IMG/VR virus record: IMGVR_UViG_3300031963_000033
Coordinates: 1-64,000 of that record
DNA: 64,000 bases
Direction: 5' to 3' (one strand)
Source: a virus
Both the position numbers and the translations under genes were made by a program. Shown in pieces: positions 24,476 to 31,896 of the stretch. Each line of letters opens with the position of its first letter. The first letter of the stretch is position 1. The notes below the pieces were generated by a model that was given only the letters and a program-made list of their open reading frames with translations, had not been told where the DNA came from and made no database searches.

Positions 24476-25948
24476 ATGGCAAAGGGAAAGACTTTATTTG
24501 TAACAGATTTTGATGATACCTTGGCACGCACAGATGCCAAGGTTATTGTCGTTAGAAATGGTAATCGGATAGAAATGGATCCAGCTGAATATGCTACATA
24601 TGAAGAACAGCCGGGCGATCAATTTGATTTTTCAGAATTTGAGCAATTAAAAAATCCACGACCAATTCAACGATTTGTTAAATTATTAAAAGCTGCAGTA
24701 GAGAGCGCAGATAAAGTTGTGGTTTTAACGGCCCGAGGGCATACTAGACCAGTTGCACAATTTTTAAAAATGATTGGAATTCGTTCGGGTAGTGTTGCAA
24801 TTGCGGCACTGGGAGATTCCAACCCAGAAAAAAAAGCAAGATACATAGAAAAACAAATACAAGACGGATACACTAGAGTTGCATTTGTTGACGACTCACC
24901 AAAAAATATTGAAGCAGTCAATAAATTAAAAGCAAAATATCCAGACGTTAAGATGTTGGTGCATCAAGTAAAAGAACCTGAAGAACCTACAACATCTCCT
25001 AAAAAAGAAGTTGAACTTCGTCCTATTAAAAAAGGTGATGACGATTACGTACAAGCAGACGAGTGGATACGTACCCAACATTATCTCAAAAAATGGCCAA
25101 AGTCTGTTCAATCCACATTAGGCGTATATGTTGATGGTAAATTGTCGGGAACATTGGTCTATGGTATTGGGACAAGAGGGCAAGCGGCAACCGATATTTT
25201 TGGACCAGGTGTGATGGCAAACAATCAACTGTGGGAACTTCAACGGGCGTTCACTACTGACGAAGCAAAACAATTAGTACCAAATCTTGGGTCAATGGTA
25301 ATATCGCGTGGTAATGAATACATTCGTACAAACGCAAAAACTAAAGACGGTAAACCAGTAAAAGCAATTGTATCCTACGCAGACAGCGCACAAGGTCACG
25401 CAGGGTCTGTGTATAAAGCAAGTAATGCAACATATCTTGGAGAACAACCACCTCGTACTGGTTGGGCAATTACGGATCCAAAAACAGGCGATACAGTAAC
25501 TCGAACAACAATTAAATCTTCTGTACTAAAATCGTTAGCAGACAAAGGATTTTTTATTGAGAAATTAAAGCCGGAAACTGGTAAACATAAATTTTTATAC
25601 GCATTGGGTAAAGACCAGAATGAAAGGGATCAGTTGTTAGCTCAAATTAAAAAACCTATATTTGATTATCCAAAGGACGGGCAACCTGCGAAAGAAATTG
25701 AAAACGCAGCAAAAAAACGTTTGGCTGTAAAGAAACCACAACCAGCACCACCAACTACCACACCAAAATCAAAAAGAGAAACAATAAAACAATTATTAAG
25801 AAGTAAAGTCACTAATCCAGATACGGGTGAGAAGATTTTTGTACAGACGGCATTACGTAAAGACAAAACACATTCAGCGTATAAACAAGCAATGGGTATG
25901 GTAAATGCGTACGCAAAAAGATTTGGAATAAGAGTTAAACCACGTTAA
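24476..25948 (+). CDS. HAD phosphatase-like plus Mom-like acyltransferase fusion
   Basis: A 490-aa two-domain enzyme. Residues 5-165 are a HAD-family domain: DFDDT at 11-15 with nucleophile D11, VVLTARG near 84 and FVDDSPKNI near 143. Residues 185-395 resemble the GNAT-type fold of Mom-like proteins: QHYLKKWP, LGVYVDGKLSGTLVYG, ELQRAFT, and SYADSAQGHAGSVYKASNATYLG-type core at about 296-322, written here without its full length. Mu Mom modifies DNA adenine. The C-terminal 55 residues share NPxTGxxIxVxTAL with the 8122 protein. A Mom-like domain among capsid genes is unusual and could be packaged cargo. Substrate is unknown. Confidence 0.7.
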   Translation: MAKGKTLFVTDFDDTLARTDAKVIVVRNGNRIEMDPAEYATYEEQPGDQFDFSEFEQLKNPRPIQRFVKLLKAAVESADKVVVLTARGHTRPVAQFLKMIGIRSGSVAIAALGDSNPEKKARYIEKQIQDGYTRVAFVDDSPKNIEAVNKLKAKYPDVKMLVHQVKEPEEPTTSPKKEVELRPIKKGDDDYVQADEWIRTQHYLKKWPKSVQSTLGVYVDGKLSGTLVYGIGTRGQAATDIFGPGVMANNQLWELQRAFTTDEAKQLVPNLGSMVISRGNEYIRTNAKTKDGKPVKAIVSYADSAQGHAGSVYKASNATYLGEQPPRTGWAITDPKTGDTVTRTTIKSSVLKSLADKGFFIEKLKPETGKHKFLYALGKDQNERDQLLAQIKKPIFDYPKDGQPAKEIENAAKKRLAVKKPQPAPPTTTPKSKRETIKQLLRSKVTNPDTGEKIFVQTALRKDKTHSAYKQAMGMVNAYAKRFGIRVKPR

Positions 25949-25965
25949 ATAATTTCGGAGGAAGT

Positions 25966-26175
25966 ATGGAAGTTACGGTAAGAGAAGGAAAAGATGAGTT
26001 GTCAAAGGCTTTAAAGGTTTTCAATAGTATGGTAAAAAAATCAGAACTAATCCCAGAACTTAAACGTAGAGAATTTTTTTTGAAGCCATCTAAAAAACGT
26101 ATAGCAAAGCGCCAAGAAGCTCTTCGTAGACGAAAACGGGAAGAAAAAAGATTAGCTCGTCAAAAAAAGTATTAA
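25966..26175 (+). CDS. rpsU: Ribosomal protein bS21 homologue
   Basis: This 69-aa basic protein matches bacterial S21: N-terminal VTVREGKDELSKALKVFN, then VKKSELIPELKRREFFLKPS and an Arg/Lys-rich helical tail. Length equals bacterial bS21. A strong GGAGGAAG ribosome site lies 5 bp before the ATG. Phage bS21 genes are known from aquatic phages and are thought to enter host ribosomes and bias translation toward phage mRNA, since S21 lies near the Shine-Dalgarno/anti-SD helix. Here the gene sits directly before the scaffold-capsid block. Confidence 0.9.
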   Translation: MEVTVREGKDELSKALKVFNSMVKKSELIPELKRREFFLKPSKKRIAKRQEALRRRKREEKRLARQKKY

Positions 26176-26308
26176 TTAATAAAATTGAATTTTTAGAAAA
26201 TAACCTTATATTTATTATAGAAACACTAGTTTATTATTAGTGGGTTTAATTTCAAAGTAAAATAGCAGATACTAATATCTACTTAAATCCCTATAGGAGT
26301 AACATTTT
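26176..26308 (+). promoter_or_regulatory. Leader of the scaffold-capsid block
   Basis: A 133-bp gap between bS21 and scaffold, one of the two longest gaps in the window. It holds TATTTATT at 26209-26216 (one change from the candidate late core) and an imperfect stem-loop at about 26221-26247 (CACTA/TAGTG with flanking AAA/TTT). AGGAG lies before the scaffold ATG. The untranslated leader would be near 90 nt, longer than for other blocks. Confidence 0.5.
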
Positions 26309-27397
26309 ATGGCAGAAATTACTAACAAGCTTTTAAAACAAGCTATTGCAGATGCAGAAGCAGTTCGTGAAACTGCTATTGCTAATGCTAAGCTCGTTTT
26401 GGAAGAATCAATCACCCCACAAATTAAGGGTATGATTGCACGCCGTCTCCGTGTTGAAGCAGAAGGTGCTACGGAAACACCAGAACTTAAGAAAGACGCA
26501 CCAGAAATGGAAGAAGCAACAGAAACACCATTTGAAGATGGTGAAGCAGAAGGTTCTTCCGAAATGCCAGCTGACAGTTCAACTATCGGCACCGGCGACA
26601 ACAAAGAACCATCAGATGATGCATTTGATGCATCAGAAATGGATATGAGTGGTGAAGCACCATCTGATAGTGAAACCGATTGGTATGATGATTGGGACGA
26701 AGCAGATTTCGATCTCGGTGAAATTATCAAAGAATTAGAAAACGATATCGCAGCTCTCTCTGGTTCGGAAGAAAATAAAGAAGAATCAGAAGAAGAAATG
26801 CCAGAAGCTCCAGTAGCTGAAGCAAAGGAAGAAGAAAAAGAAGCTCCAGTAGCTGAAGCAAAGGAAGAAGAAGAGAAGGAAGAATTAAAGGAAAGTGAAG
26901 AAAAAGAAGAAGAAGTTTCCCTTGAAGAAATTCTTGCAGAACTTGAAGCCGAAGACGACCTAGCCGGTGCTGAAGCACATGGTGGTGAGGACAAGACACA
27001 CGCAATGGCTGCTAAACTTGCAGGACTCAAGCAAGAACTCGCACAATATAGAGAAGCAGTTAATGTTCTCCGTGGCCGTTTACAAGAAGTTAACTTGTTA
27101 AACGCTAAGTTACTCTTTACAAACAAGATTTTCCGTAAGGAAGGACTCAATAATGATCAAAAAGTTCGCATTGTCGAATCATTCGATCGAGCAACCACCG
27201 TTCGTGAAGTTAAGCTTGTTTACGCTGCACTTGTAGAAAATCTTTCAGTAGCAGCTAAAACTTTCAACGCATCACGCAAGAAAGTTGTAGTAGAAGGTTT
27301 AGCATCAAAAGCTACACCAAGTACAGCACCAAAGGCTGAAGTTATCGTTGAAAATACGATAGCAAAACGTTTACAACAACTCGCAGGCATTCTATAA
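26309..27397 (+). CDS. Prohead core scaffold protein (gp22-like)
   Basis: A 362-aa acidic, helical protein immediately upstream of the major capsid gene, as gp22 is in T4. Residues 1-50 form a helix (NKLLKQAIADAEAVRETAIANAKLVLEE); residues 55-230 are extremely Glu-rich with tandem copies of EAPVAEAKEEE; residues 235-320 are the conserved C-terminal scaffold region (LKQELAQYREAVNVLRGRLQEVNLLNAKLLFTNK and VRIVESFDRATTVREVKLVY, quoted in part). Low complexity in the middle is normal for a cleaved scaffold. Confidence 0.88.
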   Translation: MAEITNKLLKQAIADAEAVRETAIANAKLVLEESITPQIKGMIARRLRVEAEGATETPELKKDAPEMEEATETPFEDGEAEGSSEMPADSSTIGTGDNKEPSDDAFDASEMDMSGEAPSDSETDWYDDWDEADFDLGEIIKELENDIAALSGSEENKEESEEEMPEAPVAEAKEEEKEAPVAEAKEEEEKEELKESEEKEEEVSLEEILAELEAEDDLAGAEAHGGEDKTHAMAAKLAGLKQELAQYREAVNVLRGRLQEVNLLNAKLLFTNKIFRKEGLNNDQKVRIVESFDRATTVREVKLVYAALVENLSVAAKTFNASRKKVVVEGLASKATPSTAPKAEVIVENTIAKRLQQLAGIL

Positions 27398-27414
27398 TCT
27401 AGGAGAAAATATAC

Positions 27415-29007
27415 ATGTCAGTACATGAACTTATTAGTGAAGCTAAGTCCGCTCACGATGTAATCATCAACCAAACACGCGGATTATCAGCAAAGTGGGA
27501 AAAGTCAGGTCTTCTTGAAGGCTTAAAGGGATATGAAAAGCAAGGTATGTCAGTTTTGCTTGAAAACCAAGCACAACAACTTATCAGTGAAGTAACAGTA
27601 ACAAATCCACAAGGTGCAGGCACAGCTGGTGAAAACTGGGCAGGTGTTGCACTTCCATTAGTCCGTAAGGTCTTTGGTTCAATTGCATCAAAGAATTTCG
27701 TATCAGTTCAACCAATGAACCTCCCAGCAGGTTTGGTGTTCTATATGGACTTCAAGTACGGTAATACCGCAAACGGTCAAACCGCACAACAATCACTTTA
27801 TGGTAGTACACTTTCTTCACCATTCACCACTTTCGGTAACCAAACTACCGGTGGTTTGTATGGTGCAGGACGTTATGGCTACTCAATCAATGACGCGTCA
27901 GTTGCAATCAATTCAGTAGCATCACAATCAGTAACATTTGCTGATGTAAACTACAATGATGAATTCCTTGTAACTGGTTCATTGACCAAGTACGTAGTAC
28001 CAGCAGTTTCTGCATCAAACGGTGATTTCTTAGCATCACGTGCATTCGTAATTTCTGGTTCAACCGTTGATTTTGCAAGCAAATTGCTTCCAGAATTTAC
28101 CAAGTATGATGGTACAAATCTTACCTTCATCGTAAACGCAACTACAAACGATGCAGCAACACATTTGTTCTTTGTCAAGCAACCAACGGACACAACCCGT
28201 GGTGACTTTGAAGATCGTACAGGCGGTCCAGTTGACGCAACAACTGATTTGGCAATTCCACAAATTGATTTGGAACTTAAGTCAGAAACTATCGTTGCTA
28301 AGACCCGTAAGTTGAAGGCAGTCTGGTCACCAGAACTTGCACAAGACTTGAACGCATACCACTCAATTGACGCAGAAGCAGAATTAACAGCAATGTTGAG
28401 TGACTATGTTGCAACTGAAATTGACCTTGAAATTCTTGATATGTTAATTGCAGCAGCACCAGCAGCTAACACCGAATACTGGTCAGCAGAAATTGGTACT
28501 GTATGGAACGGTTCAACCTTTGCAGCTAACTCTTTCCAAGGAACTGCATGGACCAATATGACCTGGTACCAAACACTTGGTCAAAAGATGCAAAAAGTAT
28601 CAAACAAGATTCACCAAGCAACAATGCGTGGTGGTGCAAACTTCGCAGTTGTTTCGCCAACCGCAGCAACAATTCTTGAAACCATTCCTGGCTTCCAAGC
28701 TGGTACCGATGGTGACAAGATGGAATTCGCAGCTGGTGTAACCAAGATTGGTTCATTTGCTAACCGTTTCACCGTATACAAGAACCCATACATGAAGGAA
28801 AACGTAATGTTGATGGGCTTCCGTGGTTCACAATTCTTGGAAACTGGCGCAGTATATGCACCATACATTCCATTAATTATGACCCCACTTGTCTATGATC
28901 CAAACAACTTCACACCACGTCGCGGCGTAATGACCCGTTACGCGAAGAAGATTGTTCGTCCGGAATTCTTCGGTAAGATCTACCTCGACAAGCTCTCAAG
29001 AGTTTAA
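27415..29007 (+). CDS. Major capsid protein (gp23-like)
   Basis: The main head subunit, HK97 fold. The 530-aa sequence is close to T4 gp23 length. Recognisable segments are SEVTVTNPQGAGTAGENWAG (likely near the maturation cleavage), ALPLVRKVFGSIASKNFVSV, MNLPAGLVFYMDFKYG, HSIDAEAELTAMLSDYVATE, and the C-terminal PLVYDPNNFTPRRGVMTRYA followed by VRPEFFGKIYLD. The local codon use is more uniform (CCA, ACC, AAG) than in accessory genes, consistent with high expression. A strong terminator follows. Confidence 0.96.
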   Translation: MSVHELISEAKSAHDVIINQTRGLSAKWEKSGLLEGLKGYEKQGMSVLLENQAQQLISEVTVTNPQGAGTAGENWAGVALPLVRKVFGSIASKNFVSVQPMNLPAGLVFYMDFKYGNTANGQTAQQSLYGSTLSSPFTTFGNQTTGGLYGAGRYGYSINDASVAINSVASQSVTFADVNYNDEFLVTGSLTKYVVPAVSASNGDFLASRAFVISGSTVDFASKLLPEFTKYDGTNLTFIVNATTNDAATHLFFVKQPTDTTRGDFEDRTGGPVDATTDLAIPQIDLELKSETIVAKTRKLKAVWSPELAQDLNAYHSIDAEAELTAMLSDYVATEIDLEILDMLIAAAPAANTEYWSAEIGTVWNGSTFAANSFQGTAWTNMTWYQTLGQKMQKVSNKIHQATMRGGANFAVVSPTAATILETIPGFQAGTDGDKMEFAAGVTKIGSFANRFTVYKNPYMKENVMLMGFRGSQFLETGAVYAPYIPLIMTPLVYDPNNFTPRRGVMTRYAKKIVRPEFFGKIYLDKLSRV

Positions 29008-29025
29008 TAAACTTTTGATTGTAGT

Positions 29026-29057
29026 AAAATGGGAACCAGAAATGGTTCCCATTTTTA
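29026..29057 (+). terminator. Strong rho-independent terminator after the capsid gene
   Basis: A perfect 13-bp stem (AAAATGGGAACCA with TGGTTCCCATTTT), a GAAA tetraloop at 29039-29042 and a run of T at the 3' side. The A-run on the 5' side makes it partly bidirectional. It lies 19 bp after the capsid stop, as expected for the most expressed transcript. Confidence 0.92.
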
Positions 29058-29090
29058 TGCCTATAACACAAGTTATCAAACAGTATTTGA

Positions 29091-29098
29091 TATTTATA
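29091..29098 (+). promoter_or_regulatory. Candidate late promoter core TATTTATA
   Basis: Exact TATTTATA just downstream of the capsid terminator, ending 23 bp before the ATG of the neck gene. Restarting transcription after a strong terminator needs a promoter here, which supports the call. Confidence 0.65.
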
Positions 29099-29121
29099 TC
29101 TGTATCTATTTGGGGAGACAC

Positions 29122-30285
29122 ATGCAAAATCGTGAACCAATTACGTTTGAAGAAAGACCTGTAAACCCATATGGATTAACTCCATTTGGTTTCTATGATA
29201 ACGATCCTCAATTTCAAATTGAAGCACCAAAAGCTGCAACATTCGTAGCACGCAGATTGGGATACCCAGTAGTTGATGTTGAGTTAACGCATAGACAAAT
29301 TTATGCATGTTTTGAGGAAGCAATAACGACATATAGTAATCAAGTTAATCAATTTAATGCACGAGAACATATGTTGTCGTTGCAAGGAATGAGTACGTCT
29401 ACAGAAATTACTCAACGTAATATTATTTCTACACCAATTCCACAATTGGTAAAATTATCAGCACAATATGGAACTGAAGCAGAAAGTGGTGGTAATGTAT
29501 CAGTTAAATCTGCAGCAATTAGTGCATCAGCATACACTCAATCATATGATTTACGAAATTGGGTATTGCCAGAAGATACTGGAAAAGCAATAGAAGTTCG
29601 TCGTATCTATCACTACATGCCACCAGCCATTGCACGTTACTATGACCCATTTGCAACCACGGGTCTTGGTTTAACGAACTTGATGAGTGAATTTGGATTT
29701 GATGGATACTCACCACCAGTTACCTTCGTGATGATGCCGGCATACGAAGATTTACTCCGTATTCAAGCAATTGAAATCAATGATATGATTCGTAAAAGTC
29801 AATACAGCTTTAGTATAGCAAATAATATTGTTCATTTTCAACCAGTTTTTAAAGTAAATTCTGTTGTGTGGTTTGATTATATGGTTGTAGATGATAAGAT
29901 GAGTGGAAATGCACTCTATCAATCTGGCTCAGAAAACTCTATTGTTTCTGATTTTTCAAATATTCCATATGATAATATCCAATACAAAAACATTAATAGT
30001 ATTGGGCGTTTGTGGATTTACAAATACACATTAGCAACAGCAAAAGAATTATTAGGTAATATACGATCAAAGTATCAAAGAATACCTATTCCTGATGCTG
30101 AAATAACATTAGATGGTGAAACTTTGCGTAGAGAAGCTGCGGATGAAAAGAAGGGATTGGTTGAAGAACTTCGTGAAACGTTGGAACAAACGGGACACCA
30201 AGCTCAATTAAAAAAGAGTATGGAAAATGCCGAAGCTATGCAGCAAATATTCAAGCACATCCCAACGCCAATATACATTTATTAA
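29122..30285 (+). CDS. Neck protein (gp13-like)
   Basis: I use ATG 29122, preceded by GGGGAGA, rather than the longer frame that would start inside the terminator. The 387-aa protein has VARRLGYPVVDVEL and YACFEEAITTYSNQVN near the N-terminus. Its C-terminal region LATAKELLGNIRSKYQ, IPIPDAEITLDGETLRREA and LVEELRETLEQ resembles the end of T4-type gp13 (AKxxLGxxRxKY...LNGxxL). gp13 joins head to tail after packaging. Longer than T4 gp13 (309 aa). Gene order (13, 14, 15, 18, 19) supports the call. Confidence 0.7.
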   Translation: MQNREPITFEERPVNPYGLTPFGFYDNDPQFQIEAPKAATFVARRLGYPVVDVELTHRQIYACFEEAITTYSNQVNQFNAREHMLSLQGMSTSTEITQRNIISTPIPQLVKLSAQYGTEAESGGNVSVKSAAISASAYTQSYDLRNWVLPEDTGKAIEVRRIYHYMPPAIARYYDPFATTGLGLTNLMSEFGFDGYSPPVTFVMMPAYEDLLRIQAIEINDMIRKSQYSFSIANNIVHFQPVFKVNSVVWFDYMVVDDKMSGNALYQSGSENSIVSDFSNIPYDNIQYKNINSIGRLWIYKYTLATAKELLGNIRSKYQRIPIPDAEITLDGETLRREAADEKKGLVEELRETLEQTGHQAQLKKSMENAEAMQQIFKHIPTPIYIY

Positions 30286-30295
30286 GAGATAGTTA

Positions 30296-30751
30296 ATGCC
30301 ACGCTTTGTATCTGAAAGAGACTTTCAGTTCTTCCAACACATCAACAAAGAAATAGTAATTGAAGTAGTTGATGTACCGGTCGTGTTGTATAGAATAATT
30401 CCAGAAATTACTAGTGTAAACATTTACGGTGAATCTACGAGTAAAACTAGATACCGTGGAATTCAATTACATGGATTGGTTCAATATCCTAAAACTGAAG
30501 CAGTTTCAGAAGGATTTGGATTTGATACAACACAAACTGTCGAATTTAAATTTGTTAAAAAACTATTACAAGATGTTGATGTGTTTCCTGAAGTTGGTGA
30601 TATTATTGGATATAATGACAATTTTTATGAAATTGATAATGTAAATGATGTACAATTGATAGCAAGTCGTCCACAATTTGATCATTCAATTATTTGCACA
30701 ACTCACTTGACTCGTCGTAGTGCAATTAATATTGAGGAAACGCACATATGA
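30296..30751 (+). CDS. Neck/head completion protein (gp14-like)
   Basis: A 151-aa beta-rich protein. The segment TVEFKFVKKLLQDVDVFPEVGDIIGYNDNFYEIDNV (shown here in outline: aromatic-rich, PEVGDII then FYEIDNV) is the hallmark of gp14-like neck proteins in marine T4-like phages. Shorter than T4 gp14 (256 aa), as usual for that group. It follows the gp13-like gene by 10 bp and overlaps the gp15-like gene by 4 bp (ATGA). Confidence 0.6.
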   Translation: MPRFVSERDFQFFQHINKEIVIEVVDVPVVLYRIIPEITSVNIYGESTSKTRYRGIQLHGLVQYPKTEAVSEGFGFDTTQTVEFKFVKKLLQDVDVFPEVGDIIGYNDNFYEIDNVNDVQLIASRPQFDHSIICTTHLTRRSAINIEETHI

Positions 30752-31542
30752 GCATTCCAAGATTTAATAGAGCATTAAAAACTACACGAAGCAGAACAAG
30801 TCGTGGGGAAGAAAATAAACAAGAAAAAGAACAAATACTACCAACGTCAGTAGGACTGATGACAGTAGATACTTCTATTATCAAATATCTACAATCAAAA
30901 ATAGTTCCAGTAGTTACACAAGACGGTAAACAAATTAAAGTTCCTGTTATTTACGGAAATCCAGAAAGATGGAAGTCTGTACAACGTGATGGTGCCATCC
31001 GTGACAAGAATGGTAAAATTCAGTTGCCAATCATAATGATACGGCGTACAAGCATAAAGAAAAATAGTATGAACTCACCGGTAAACAAATATCAAGAATA
31101 TCTGTTTAAAACTGGTTGGAATTCTCGTAATATATACGATAAATTTACGGCATTAAATGGAATCACTCCATCGCAAACATTTCAATCTGTGATGGTTCCC
31201 GACTATTACGATATTACATATGAAACCATCATATGGACCGAGTATATGGAACAGATGAATAAAATAGTAGAGAGCGTATCTTTTGAAAGTGATGAATATT
31301 GGGGTGAAGATAACAATTATAAATTTATAACTAGAATCAATCAATTTGACCAAACAAATGATTTACCAAATGCAAATGACAGACTTGTAAGAAGCAGATG
31401 TACTATAGACGTTAAGGCATACATCGTTCCAGAATCGGCATTAAACCGTGATGGAAATAGAGTCAGCACATCCCGTATAAACTACACCGCAAAGAAAGTT
31501 GTATTCAATTCCGAAATCGTGACAGACGTAAACGACATATAA
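30748..31542 (+). CDS. Tail sheath stabiliser/completion protein (gp15-like)
   Basis: 264 aa, close to T4 gp15 (272 aa). The N-terminus is basic (RALKTTRSRTSRGEE). The core shows gp15-like order: VPVIYGNPERWKSVQ, LPIIMIRRTS, ITYETIIWTEYMEQMNKIVE, then FITRINQFDQTND and RSRCTIDVKAYIVPE. It should form the ring that caps the tail after sheath assembly. A 70-bp gap with a candidate promoter follows. Confidence 0.75.
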   Translation: MSIPRFNRALKTTRSRTSRGEENKQEKEQILPTSVGLMTVDTSIIKYLQSKIVPVVTQDGKQIKVPVIYGNPERWKSVQRDGAIRDKNGKIQLPIIMIRRTSIKKNSMNSPVNKYQEYLFKTGWNSRNIYDKFTALNGITPSQTFQSVMVPDYYDITYETIIWTEYMEQMNKIVESVSFESDEYWGEDNNYKFITRINQFDQTNDLPNANDRLVRSRCTIDVKAYIVPESALNRDGNRVSTSRINYTAKKVVFNSEIVTDVNDI

Positions 31543-31573
31543 AAAAATATCAATGTTTCAGAAAAATTTCATA

Positions 31574-31581
31574 TATTTATG
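31574..31581 (+). promoter_or_regulatory. Candidate late promoter core (TATTTATG)
   Basis: One change from TATTTATA. It ends 31 bp before the next ATG in the 70-bp gap after the gp15-like gene. Weaker match than the others. Confidence 0.45.
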
Positions 31582-31612
31582 ATAGGTATATAATTTTTAA
31601 AAAGGATTCTAT

Positions 31613-31873
31613 ATGAAAAAGGTCACGCCAGAAGAGTTGAAAGAAGTACAAGATTTACGGGACACGTTATATGTTATTACTTCTACTATCGGTGAAATGC
31701 ACCTTACAAAAGTGTTGTTACAAAAAGAAATCGAAACCGTAGAAAATAACATAAAAAACGAAGAACAAAAATTCACGGACTTCCAAGAAAGAGAAAAGGT
31801 TATTTATAATAAGTTGCAAGAAAAATATGGTACCGGTAACATCGATTTGAATACCGGAGAAATAACAGTATAA
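31613..31873 (+). CDS. Small coiled-coil protein upstream of sheath
   Basis: An 86-aa protein, almost entirely charged heptads (LKEVQDLRDTLYVITST ... VENNIKNEEQKFTDFQ), ending with YGTGNIDLNTGEITV. This C-terminal string is typical of small phage coiled-coil proteins whose function is unknown. It starts a transcript that continues into the sheath gene, 23 bp downstream. It could be a tail-assembly chaperone or unrelated. Confidence 0.65.
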   Translation: MKKVTPEELKEVQDLRDTLYVITSTIGEMHLTKVLLQKEIETVENNIKNEEQKFTDFQEREKVIYNKLQEKYGTGNIDLNTGEITV

Positions 31874-31896
31874 TATAACCCATTTGGAGGATTCGT

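Noticed and set aside
29029-29121. Extended N-terminus for the neck protein
   Set aside because: This start lies within the terminator hairpin and upstream of the promoter-like octamer; ATG 29122 has a good ribosome site.
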